Below are positions 1 to 6,665 of a stretch of DNA of 31,811 nt, piece after piece. Made by a program: the position numbers and the translations under genes. A model generated the notes under the pieces. That model saw only the letters and a program-made list of their open reading frames with translations. It had not been told where the DNA came from and made no database searches. Location of the stretch: positions 1 to 31,811 of IMG/VR virus record IMGVR_UViG_3300045107_000476, one strand, 5' to 3'. The first letter of the stretch is position 1; each line of letters begins with the position of its first letter. The DNA is from a virus.

Positions 1-104
1 GCGAGCTGGTCGAGACGCACGTCGGCGCCGGCGGCCAGGCCGGCGGCCGCCCGGCGCGACGCGGGGTCGCGGGCTTCGAGGAGCGCGGTCGCGTGCACAG
101 CCAT
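1..104 (-). CDS. Partial head-region protein (5' end only)
   Basis: An ATG at 104-102 opens a frame that runs off the left edge, giving about 34 residues beginning MAVHATALLEARDP and continuing alanine-rich. It starts 10 bases after the portal stop codon, so it is the next gene of the same operon. In many tailed phages the gene after the portal is a maturation protease, scaffold or head morphogenesis protein, but nothing in these few residues shows which. The identity is therefore open; the frame, start and spacing are what support it. Confidence 0.6.
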   Translation of the reverse strand, partial: MAVHATALLEARDPASRRAAAGLAAGADVRLDQL

Positions 105-114
105 CGCGGGCGAC

Positions 115-1653
115 CTACGCGCCCCCGTCCGGCGCCGAGGGCACCGGCGCATTGCCACGCCCGCCGGGCCCGCGCCCACGCGCCGTCAGCGCGGCGGCGG
201 CCGCCATCACTTCGTCCTGATGCGCCTGGGTCTCCGCCGCCTCCTGGTCGGCCTCGTCCATCACGTCGGTGGCGTTGAAGTCGATGCCGGAGCCGAGGTG
301 CTTGGCGATCGCGAGCGTGATGACCGTGGCGACGCGGCGCGAGATGGTCCGGTTCGCGAGGGACGTGTCGAGGCCGGCGGTCACCTGCGCAAGCGCGGTG
401 CCGACGCGGCTGATGTCCTTCGACTGGATCTCCGGCATCGTCACGCCGTATTCCTGGCTGGCCAGGTTGCGGAAGAGGACCGGGTTCGCGGAGAGCTGCC
501 GCTCGATGCCGAACCGCACGATGATGTTGTAGAAGCTGCCGAACTCCTTCTGGCGCGCCGCCGGCGTCTTTGTGGCCATGTCGTTCTGGCCCTCGATCGT
601 GGCGCGGTTCGCGTTCTGCCAGCCGAACCAGGAGATGGGCATCCCCATCGAGCCGACGATATGCGTCGTGAGGAGCTTGGCCGTCTCCGAGCGGTCGGTC
701 GCATTCAGACTCGGAGAGAGCGCCGTCATCTTCTCGTTCTCGTTGTGCGCGAAGACCGAGCCGGCCTGCGGCGTGCCGATCTCGTTGAGACGCTGGGCCA
801 GCATGTCGGGCGTCGCGTTCTGTACCTCGAGGTCCCACACGAACGCCGACAGCAGCCGCACGCGCTCGACCTCGGCGAACATGTACTGGTCGAAGAGATC
901 GAGCCAGTCCGCAAGCGGCAGGAAGTCGGAGCGGCCGCGGCTCGAGTTCGGCAGCTTGTTGACGCCGAAGTAGAAGCACTCGCCCTCGAGGCGACCTGTC
1001 ACCGGATTTTCGTAGATGATCTTGATCGGCGGCGGCGACACGATATCGGACGGGTTCTTTTTCAGGATGACGTACTCGGGCACGAGCACGTTGTCGGGCC
1101 GCATCTCGACGCGCTCGACCTGATAAGGATCGATGAAGCCGATCGTCGGCACGCCCGTGACGTCGTTGACGGCGACGGGCAGGATCAGCTCGCCGTTGAG
1201 GCTCAGCGCGTTGTGGAGCTCGCGCGCGCGATCGCCGAGCTTGTTGATCGGGTGCTTCCAGACCTTCTCGCCGGCCTCGAGCAGCTTGGGATCCTTGGCG
1301 TCGAACCCCAGGCCCTCGCCGACGACGAGGTCCGTCATCATCGTGATGATGCGGCGCGCGAACGGATTCTGCTCGAAGAGGTACCACGCGATCTCGAGCA
1401 TCCGGTCCTGCTGCAGCGGCGTGAGATCGCGCTTCTTGAACTTCGAGCCGCTCGACAGGCGGCGGAACTGATAGTCGTCGCCGTCGATCATGCCGGCCGT
1501 CGGCGAGATCTGCAGAGACTCGGCCCGCCGTTCGGTTGCCTGCTCGCGTCGCAGCGGCAGGTCGAAGGACGGATCGCCGAGCGTCTCGAGCGCCGGCGGC
1601 ACCCGCGCCGGGCCAGCCCCCAAGAACGCCCGGACGCGATCACGCAGTCTCAT
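115..1653 (-). CDS. Phage portal protein
   Basis: This 512-residue protein would form the ring at one capsid vertex through which DNA is packaged and released. Its length fits portal proteins. The N-terminal third has the usual helical region (around residues 78-112, with ARRIITMMTDLVVGEGLGF), then the beta-rich FIDPYQVERVE segment, then a helix-rich core with SMGMPISWFGWQNANRAT, which matches the hydrophobic crown/stem order of SPP1/HK97-type portals. The C terminus is Ala/Gly/Pro-rich and probably disordered. It lies downstream of the terminase with two small genes and one longer gene between, and its start overlaps the sigma-like gene by 14 bases. The exact portal subfamily is not determined here. 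Confidence 0.88.
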   Translation of the reverse strand: MRLRDRVRAFLGAGPARVPPALETLGDPSFDLPLRREQATERRAESLQISPTAGMIDGDDYQFRRLSSGSKFKKRDLTPLQQDRMLEIAWYLFEQNPFARRIITMMTDLVVGEGLGFDAKDPKLLEAGEKVWKHPINKLGDRARELHNALSLNGELILPVAVNDVTGVPTIGFIDPYQVERVEMRPDNVLVPEYVILKKNPSDIVSPPPIKIIYENPVTGRLEGECFYFGVNKLPNSSRGRSDFLPLADWLDLFDQYMFAEVERVRLLSAFVWDLEVQNATPDMLAQRLNEIGTPQAGSVFAHNENEKMTALSPSLNATDRSETAKLLTTHIVGSMGMPISWFGWQNANRATIEGQNDMATKTPAARQKEFGSFYNIIVRFGIERQLSANPVLFRNLASQEYGVTMPEIQSKDISRVGTALAQVTAGLDTSLANRTISRRVATVITLAIAKHLGSGIDFNATDVMDEADQEAAETQAHQDEVMAAAAALTARGRGPGGRGNAPVPSAPDGGA

Positions 1654-1921
1654 GTGGCCCTTCCCCTTTCATCGCCGCGGCGAGTTTCCGAAATGCGTGG
1701 CGCTCGAGCTGGCTCACGCGCGTGTTCGAACAGCCCATCCGCCTGGCAATCTGACCGTGCGTGAGCGCGAGGTCGTTCACGATGCCGAGCCGTAGGCCGA
1801 CGACTTTGGCCTCGTCCGCCGTCAGGAGCGACTCGGTGAGGGTCTTCCAGCGTGGCAGCAGGAATCCGCGCCATCGGCGCCGGAATTCCTCGCGTTCGAT
1901 GCTCGAGCACCTCACAGCCAT
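1640..1921 (-). CDS. Sigma-70 region 4-like HTH protein
   Basis: The 93-residue product starts at ATG 1921-1919, overlapping the upstream stop by 10 bases. Residues about 43-85 (LTADEAKVVGLRLGI ... LTHGQIARRMGCSNTRVSQLE ... LRKLA-like ending FRKLAAAM) have the layout of sigma-70 region 4: a first helix ending in a glycine-containing turn, then a helix-turn-helix whose second helix reads TRVSQLE, close to the usual RVRQIE. Region 2 is absent, so it is not a full sigma factor. It may be a promoter-binding regulator of late genes or simply a DNA-binding structural-operon protein. It sits directly before the portal gene. The fold call is firm, the role is inferred. Confidence 0.7.
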   Translation of the reverse strand: MAVRCSSIEREEFRRRWRGFLLPRWKTLTESLLTADEAKVVGLRLGIVNDLALTHGQIARRMGCSNTRVSQLERHAFRKLAAAMKGEGPHETA

Positions 1922-2061
1922 CGTCCGATCGACAGGCCGAGGACGAACGCGAGGAGTAGCCACGGCCAGTGACGCCGGGGGCCCGGATGCGGCGTGACGC
2001 CGGCGATCGAGGCGCGGTAGTCGCGCAAGCCGTGCTCGTCCGTGTACGGTTCGGTCAGCAT
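1912..2061 (-). CDS. Small single-pass membrane protein
   Basis: The 49-residue protein starts at ATG 2061-2059, seven bases inside the preceding gene. The N-terminal half is polar and the C-terminal end (HWPWLLLAFVLGLSIGRWL) is one hydrophobic segment of about 15 residues closed by Arg-Trp-Leu, so it would be a tail-anchored or single-pass inner-membrane peptide. There are no cysteines and no signal cleavage site. It could be holin-like in a loose sense, but one span and its position between packaging and portal genes do not show that. No family recognised. Confidence 0.6.
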   Translation of the reverse strand: MLTEPYTDEHGLRDYRASIAGVTPHPGPRRHWPWLLLAFVLGLSIGRWL

Positions 2062-2765
2062 GACTGCAGGCGTCCCTGGCGCAGGAACCCGTGGTAATTG
2101 CCGGACAGGATCGAGCCCGCGCCGGCGCCGCACGTCACGCCCGCCTTGTCGACGGTGACGACCGGCGGCTCGCCGTGGCGTACCCAGCACTTGTGCGGAC
2201 GCGCATCGACGAAGCGGCCGCACGCGCTCCCGGCCCGCGCGTCGCCGTAGTGGTCCTTGTAGGGCACGCGGCACGTGGCGCACGGGCTATCGCAGTTCGA
2301 GGCGCGGCCGTCGATGTGCCAGGCGTGGCCGTTCGGCAGGATGACGATCAGCGCGCGGCCGTCAGGGCCGACGAGCTCGGGGACGTCGGCGTACCAGTCG
2401 GCGTAGTACATCGCGCCTGGCTCCGCCTGCCGCAGGGTCATCTCGCGGCCGTCGGCCGCCGTCCAGATCGCCTCCCAGAACACTTGGCGCTGCGCCACGT
2501 CGGAGAACATCCAGCCGCAGCGCTCGCACTGCGTCGGCCAGCGTGGGTCTGCCGCAAAGGTGGCTTCCGACCCGTCGAGCGGGTTCACGAGCTCGAGGCA
2601 GCCGCTGTCGCCTTCCCGCAGCGCCACCTCGCCGATCGGGATCGCGGCGTCGTGGTGTCCAGACGGGCACGGCGGGATGTCCGGCGTGTTCGAGTAGGTG
2701 AAGCGCCGCAGCTCCCGGCGGGCGCGCGTCGTCGGCGTGATCAGGAAGCACGCGACATCGGACAT
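2055..2765 (-). CDS. Conserved phage head-module protein, cysteine-rich
   Basis: The start is ATG 2765-2763, preceded by a strong GAGGAGG ribosome site; a longer frame upstream lacks one. The 236-residue product contains a CERCGW pair near residue 86, then the stretch GPDGRALIVILPNGHAWHID followed by a Cys-rich GRASNC-SPCATC part and WVRHGEPPVVTVDKAG. From memory this last block recurs in uncharacterised phage proteins encoded between terminase and portal. The Cys/His pattern suggests metal binding. Function is unknown; a virion or head-assembly role is inferred from position only. It is separated from the terminase stop by 88 bases, one of the few gaps in the operon. Confidence 0.75.
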   Translation of the reverse strand: MSDVACFLITPTTRARRELRRFTYSNTPDIPPCPSGHHDAAIPIGEVALREGDSGCLELVNPLDGSEATFAADPRWPTQCERCGWMFSDVAQRQVFWEAIWTAADGREMTLRQAEPGAMYYADWYADVPELVGPDGRALIVILPNGHAWHIDGRASNCDSPCATCRVPYKDHYGDARAGSACGRFVDARPHKCWVRHGEPPVVTVDKAGVTCGAGAGSILSGNYHGFLRQGRLQSC

Positions 2766-2853
2766 GAACCCTCCTCGGGTTGCTGTCGACGCCGGGTTCT
2801 TCCCTGGCGGTGTGCTGAGGGGCGGAGCGATCAGTGTAGCAGAGCTCGACCGG
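2766..2853 (-). promoter_or_regulatory. Intergenic control region with candidate promoter and ribosome-site hairpin
   Basis: This 88-base gap follows the terminase stop. On the minus strand it contains TGCTACACT, a possible extended -10 element (TACACT at 2838-2833), with no good -35. Just before the next start, positions 2781-2767 read AACCC-GAGGA-GGGTT, a 5-base stem whose loop and 3' arm contain the ribosome site, so translation of the next gene could be structure-controlled. Both are readings by eye. Confidence 0.3.
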
Positions 2854-4416
2854 TCAGGAGCCAAGGCGCCCTCCCCGGCCGAAGATGAATTGCGAGTACC
2901 GCCGGCGATCGCGATGCACGGGCGGTGGCGGCGCCGGCGCCTTGAACTTCCCGCCCGAGAGGCCGGCGGCCGACGTCGCGCCGTGATACATGATGAGCGC
3001 GGCGTGCGCGCGGTCCGGCGACACGCGGACGCCCTTCGGTAGCTCCGCGACCGGGATCGTCGGATCGTCCGGGTCGATGATCTGGATCTGGCCCTTGTTC
3101 GTGTGGCGCGTCCGGAGGTTCGAGAGCTGCCCTTTCAGTTTGTCGTCGTCCGGGAGCGCGAAGGTGCCGGCGCCGCCCTCGGCGCGCGCGCGGGCGTTCT
3201 CTTCAAGCGCCTGCTTGAATTTCCAGGCGAGGAACGCCTTGTTGTTCGCGAAGTGCTCTTTCTTGTCGGCCGTCGTCAGCTCGGACTTTGAGCCGAAGAT
3301 GACCGGCATCGTCGGGATCTGGTGGAGCTTCGCCAGGTTGTCCGTCACGCCGCCGCCGAGGCCCGTATCGTCGACCGCGATGGAGGCGACGCCGCCGCGC
3401 TTGAACTCGCCGACGAGCTCGTTGGTCGTGTAGACGAGATCGCGCTTCGCCCAGTGGCGCAGGTACCGAATCCGATGGCTGTTGCCCCGGGCGACGGCCG
3501 TCTCGTCGACGCCGTACCGCGCGACGTCGCAGCCCAGGACTTCGACCGGGCCGTCATCGATCGCCGGCACGCTCGGCGCGCCGCAGCGGCATTCCTCGAG
3601 CTTGCCGCACTTCGAGCACTTCTCCTCGAGCGCCGCGGCTTCGGCCGCCAGGATGTAGTCGAGGCGGATGAGGATGTCGTCGCCCTCGTTCGGGAACTCG
3701 CCGAGGACCTTGGCCTGGTAGATCGGCGAGTCGAGACCCCACTCCTCCGCCTTCTGCTCGCGCCAGCGCGCATTGACGCGCGGACTGAGCTCGCCGTTGA
3801 TGTGGATCTGCTTGAAGTACTTCGCGATGCGCCCGTGGTGCGATTCGTAGAACTGGCCCGCGCGCGAGCCGGGCGTGGACGTATACAGCCGCTGCCCGCC
3901 AGTCGTCAGCGCGCCGTCGATCGCGTCGTAAATCGGCTTCATCACACCCTTCGCCTCGTCGACGACGAAGAGGACGTGATCGGCGTGAAACCCTTCGATG
4001 TTCTCGGCCTTGTTCGACGCGACACCGATCGCGAACCATTCCTGCTCGCGGCCGCGGACGGCCAGCCGTGTGGTCTGGAGATCGAAGTGATCCTTGAGCC
4101 GGAAGCGCTGGTGCCACTTCGTGATCTCCGCCCAGAGGATGTCCTTGACCTGCCGGAAGGTCGGCGCGGTCGTCGGGACTTTCGAGAACGGGTGCGTGGT
4201 GAGGTACCAGTAGACGGTGAGGGCGTCGGTGGTCGTCTTGCCGCAGCCGTGGCCGCTCCGAACCGTGACGTCCTGCCCTGCGGCGACGGCCTCCATGATG
4301 GCGGCCTGGTAATCCTCGAGCTCGACGCCGAAGAGGTCGTAGACGAACCCGCGGGGATTCCAGCGGTAGCTGGCGAAGCGCTCGAGGCCGCGGGCGCGTG
4401 TCGCCGGCGTGAGCAT
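2854..4416 (-). CDS. terL: Phage terminase large subunit
   Basis: The terminase motor cuts concatemeric DNA and pumps it into the capsid through the portal. The 520-residue protein has an ATPase domain with Walker A SGHGCGKT (54-61) and Walker B VLFVVDE (148-154), followed by the coupling segment TSTPGS (179-184). A nuclease domain follows with Asp at 297 (LGCDVARYG) and the second acidic strand IAVDDTG (346-352), as in RNase H-like terminase nucleases. An unusual feature is a four-cysteine insertion at 267, 270, 276 and 278 (CSKCG, CRCG) in the linker between the two domains. It starts one base after the stop of the upstream gene. The Pro-rich C terminus may contact the portal. Confidence 0.95.
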   Translation of the reverse strand: MLTPATRARGLERFASYRWNPRGFVYDLFGVELEDYQAAIMEAVAAGQDVTVRSGHGCGKTTTDALTVYWYLTTHPFSKVPTTAPTFRQVKDILWAEITKWHQRFRLKDHFDLQTTRLAVRGREQEWFAIGVASNKAENIEGFHADHVLFVVDEAKGVMKPIYDAIDGALTTGGQRLYTSTPGSRAGQFYESHHGRIAKYFKQIHINGELSPRVNARWREQKAEEWGLDSPIYQAKVLGEFPNEGDDILIRLDYILAAEAAALEEKCSKCGKLEECRCGAPSVPAIDDGPVEVLGCDVARYGVDETAVARGNSHRIRYLRHWAKRDLVYTTNELVGEFKRGGVASIAVDDTGLGGGVTDNLAKLHQIPTMPVIFGSKSELTTADKKEHFANNKAFLAWKFKQALEENARARAEGGAGTFALPDDDKLKGQLSNLRTRHTNKGQIQIIDPDDPTIPVAELPKGVRVSPDRAHAALIMYHGATSAAGLSGGKFKAPAPPPPVHRDRRRYSQFIFGRGGRLGS

Positions 4417-4417
4417 G

Positions 4418-5338
4418 TCAAGCGCCGGGCCTCACCTGGAGCGCCGCGGCGCGCAGCTGCAGCGCGCGCCAGGTCGCGTCGGCGCGGCCGCTGACGACGT
4501 CGTAGCCGGCCCAGCGCGTGAGCCCGATCGGGCCGCCGGCGTCCACGGGCGCGTCGATCAGGAAGTGCGTCGCCTCGAGCGCCTGGGCGGCGGCGTACGC
4601 GTCGACGGTCCAGCGCTTGACCATCTCGGCGCGGACCGCCCGCCCTGGGAGCGGCGTGCCGTGCCAGAGCGCGCGGGCCGCCTCCTGGACCAGCGCCCAC
4701 CGCGTGAGCCGCCGCCCGAGCTGCCAGCGAACGCGGGTGAACGCCAGCCGGAGGCCCGTGTCGGCCGCGACGCGCAGGCTGATGTCCTCGTACCACCGGC
4801 GCGGAAACGAGCGTCCGAGCGTGACGACGTGGCAGCTGATGGCGCGAAGGCCGGTGACACCGGGCGACGGGCACATGGTGGCGATCTGGCGGATCAGGCG
4901 TCGCAGCCACTGCCGCGAGGCCGCGGAGCCGTCGACGCCGGCGCCGAGCAGAATCGGCCAGCCCTCGGTGCTCAGCGCCAGCATGAGGGCGTTCTGGAAA
5001 AAGACGCTCGGTGTGTCCGCGCCCGTGTACGCCTGTTCACCAATTTCAATCCCCTCGGTGACGCTGGCGGCGTGGGTTCGCAGCGTCTTCAGGGCGAGCC
5101 GGGCGGCGCCGACGCCGATCGCCTCCACGGGCAGGCACCAGAGAACGCGAATCCGCGCCGCGGCGGCAGCCTCGGCCCAGACGCGCGCGTTGCCGGGATC
5201 CCGGAGCACGAGCCGCACGACGGGCGGGCGCAGCGCGCGGACGGCGGCGCGGTCGAACGCAATCGTGTCCCGCGTGCCGCGGACGACGTTGACACCGAGT
5301 AGCATGGGGCGGTTGGACACCTCGAGCGCGCCCGCCAC
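4418..5338 (-). CDS. Uncharacterised protein, possible TIM-barrel/glycoside-hydrolase-like fold
   Basis: The 306-residue product from GTG 5338 shows repeated short beta strands each followed by an alanine-rich helix (MLLGVNVVRG, PPVVRLVLRD, RIRVLWCLPVE, TEGIEIGEQAYTG, WPILLGAG, GLRAISCHVVTLG), the pattern of a beta/alpha barrel. The IEIGEQ strand resembles the place where barrel glycosidases carry an Asn-Glu pair, but here Glu-Gln is found, so activity is uncertain. It lies between the cold-shock gene and the terminase. The same frame remains open and coding-like upstream of the first usable start (for example NAIDFFLNAGNEADAR at about 5386-5339), without ATG, GTG or TTG, so the true start may be non-standard. 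It could be a virion hydrolase; this is a weak inference. Confidence 0.6.
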   Translation of the reverse strand: MAGALEVSNRPMLLGVNVVRGTRDTIAFDRAAVRALRPPVVRLVLRDPGNARVWAEAAAAARIRVLWCLPVEAIGVGAARLALKTLRTHAASVTEGIEIGEQAYTGADTPSVFFQNALMLALSTEGWPILLGAGVDGSAASRQWLRRLIRQIATMCPSPGVTGLRAISCHVVTLGRSFPRRWYEDISLRVAADTGLRLAFTRVRWQLGRRLTRWALVQEAARALWHGTPLPGRAVRAEMVKRWTVDAYAAAQALEATHFLIDAPVDAGGPIGLTRWAGYDVVSGRADATWRALQLRAAALQVRPGA

Positions 5339-5429
5339 GCGGGCGTCGGCTTCGTTACCGGCGTTCAGGAAAAAATCGATCGCGTTCGAGGTCCGGAGGC
5401 GCCTGGGATGCGCCGGGCGGAGGCTCGAC

Positions 5430-5633
5430 TCAGCGACGCTCGACGGATTCGGCGCGATGGCCCTTGTCGTTCGGCCGGCCCGCGGTGAACTCGACGGCGT
5501 CGCCCTCTCGGAGCTGGTCGAAGCGCGCGGCGCCGTGAACCATCGACCGGTGGAAGAAGTACTCGACGCCCTGCTCGTCGCGGATGAACCCGAAGCCCTT
5601 GTCGCTGACCAATCGTTTGATCGTGCCGCCCAC
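5430..5633 (-). CDS. Cold-shock domain protein (CspA family)
   Basis: A 67-residue single-domain protein that would bind single-stranded RNA or DNA and relax RNA structure. The start is GTG 5633-5631, preceded by GGAGG four bases away. The RNP1 motif KGFGFI is at 12-17 and RNP2 VEYFFH at 23-28, with the usual five-strand length, and the C terminus ends ESVERR. The length fits CspA proteins. It follows a 187-base gap with palindromes, so it probably has its own promoter. Cold-shock proteins are found in some phages and prophages; its target here is unknown. Confidence 0.9.
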   Translation of the reverse strand: MGGTIKRLVSDKGFGFIRDEQGVEYFFHRSMVHGAARFDQLREGDAVEFTAGRPNDKGHRAESVERR

Positions 5634-5749
5634 GTCGCCTCCTGTCGTCACCTGAGGCCGGCCCCCGCGGCGCCCGAGCGCCTGGCGGCACGTCACTTGA
5701 CCAGTCCGCCCCGCCCACGCTCGGACAGGCGAGACCGCGGCGACCGGCC

Positions 5750-5759
5750 CACAGCTGTG
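5750..5759. repeat. 10-base perfect palindrome
   Basis: CACAGCTGTG reads identically on both strands. It directly abuts a second palindrome GCAATTGC (5759-5766), inside the gap ahead of the cold-shock gene. Confidence 0.5.
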
Positions 5760-5793
5760 CAATTGCGTTGCGCTACATCATAGCTGACCTTAT

Positions 5794-5810
5794 GGATAGT
5801 TGAGCTATCC
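5794..5810. repeat. Inverted repeat, possible operator
   Basis: GGATAG and CTATCC are perfect inverted arms separated by five bases (TTGAG). The site lies a dozen bases before the possible -10 TATGAT on the minus strand, a fitting position for a repressor or activator site. As a hairpin it lacks a T-run, so it is not a standard terminator. Confidence 0.45.
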
Positions 5811-5820
5811 CTGACACAAG

Positions 5821-6039
5821 TCAGCGGACGCGATCGATGCAGCGCGCGCACGCGCGTGACGCGTGCACGGCCTTCCAGGCCCGGCCGGCGAGCTGCTCGA
5901 GACCGCAGACGGTCCGGCGCGCGACGCCCTCGGCCTGCGGCGGCAGCCGGCCGACGACCAGGTGCGCCAGGCGGCCACGGTCCGTCGGTACGATCCAGAA
6001 GTAGCCGGCGAGATCGATGGGCGGGTTCGGAAACTCCAC
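5821..6039 (-). CDS. Small hypothetical protein
   Basis: A 72-residue protein from GTG 6039-6037, starting eight bases after the stop of the QueC-like gene. The sequence (MEFPNPPIDLAGYFWIVPTD, then LAHLVVGRLPPQ, ending in HASRACARCIDRVR) looks like a folded small domain with a CARC pair at its end; other frames over this stretch look like shadows. There is no clear ribosome site before the GTG, so translation is probably coupled to the upstream gene. No family recognised. It is the last gene before the control region at 5634-5820. Confidence 0.6.
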   Translation of the reverse strand: MEFPNPPIDLAGYFWIVPTDRGRLAHLVVGRLPPQAEGVARRTVCGLEQLAGRAWKAVHASRACARCIDRVR

Positions 6040-6047
6040 GGCGGCAA

Positions 6048-6665
6048 CTATTTCGGGTGCGGCACGAGCCGATGCCGACACGGATCGCAGCGTCCGCACG
6101 GCCACTCCGGCCAATCGGGCTCACCGGCCGGCCCTTCGCAGCTCCAGGTCAGGCGAAGCAGATCCTCGAAGCCTCGATCGCGCGCCGCGGCCCACAGTTC
6201 GAGTTTCGATGTGCGAATGAGCGGCATCTGGATGCCGCCACTCAGGAGGAGCTCGCGCGAGAGCGGCAGCTGCGCGCCGGCGGTGTCATTCGCAACGTAG
6301 GCGGCCTCGATCGGTCCGACCGCGCGGCCGACGGCGTGCAGCAGGGCGACCTGCGGAGATCGCCCGACGCCCAGCTCGATCGCGGCGGCGTCGAGTTCAG
6401 CCAGACGCGCCATGGTGTCGCGGTAGACATCCTCAAGCGTGACACGCTGGACGGGCGTGAGCCGGGCTCGGAGCCCTTCTGGTAAGGCCACGATGACCCG
6501 CGCGATCGCGGCCATTTGGTACCGGTCCTTCTTCCACCCATTATCGTGGTCGATGTAGACCGGCTCGATACGGTCGCCGCGGGCGAGTCCTTCGAGCACG
6601 AGCGCCGTGGAATCGAATCCGCCTGACCAGAGAATCCGCCGGCGCGAAGGAACGAATGCCGTCAC
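6048..6665 (-). CDS. QueC-like 7-cyano-7-deazaguanine synthase / PP-loop protein
   Basis: QueC converts 7-carboxy-7-deazaguanine to preQ0 using ATP and ammonia, feeding queuosine in tRNA and, in some phages, deazaguanine bases in DNA that resist restriction. This 205-residue protein has the PP-loop SGGFDST at 14-20, VYIDHDNGW-type strand next, and a C-terminal zinc site with Cys 176, 190, 193 and 196 (CGRCDPC), as QueC has. The middle (AAYVANDTAG, SGGIQMPLIRTSKLELWAAA) also follows the family order. Other pathway genes (queD, queE, folE, a DNA-inserting transglycosylase) are not in the window, so the product and its use are uncertain; another PP-loop enzyme is possible. ATGA overlap with the gene before. 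Confidence 0.8.
   Translation of the reverse strand: MTAFVPSRRRILWSGGFDSTALVLEGLARGDRIEPVYIDHDNGWKKDRYQMAAIARVIVALPEGLRARLTPVQRVTLEDVYRDTMARLAELDAAAIELGVGRSPQVALLHAVGRAVGPIEAAYVANDTAGAQLPLSRELLLSGGIQMPLIRTSKLELWAAARDRGFEDLLRLTWSCEGPAGEPDWPEWPCGRCDPCRHRLVPHPK

Larger units (their letters stand above)
5634..5820 (-). promoter_or_regulatory. Promoter/operator region upstream of the cold-shock gene
   Basis: No convincing gene is seen in this gap, which is locally AT-richer around 5756-5820. It carries a perfect 10-base palindrome CACAGCTGTG (5750-5759), GCAATTGC (5759-5766), and an inverted repeat GGATAG-TTGAG-CTATCC (5794-5810). On the minus strand TATGAT at 5782-5777 could be a -10 box, but the -35 position is poor. 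The cluster of dyad elements suggests repressor binding ahead of csp and the packaging genes. Confidence 0.4.

Noticed and set aside
220-1764. 514-residue open frame on the plus strand
   Set aside because: It lies antisense to the portal gene; long antisense frames are expected in GC-rich coding DNA, and the translation is Arg/Ala/Leu/Asp/Glu-biased without motifs.
3322-4494. 390-residue plus-strand frame
   Set aside because: Antisense to the terminase, whose motifs are certain; the composition is that of a shadow frame.
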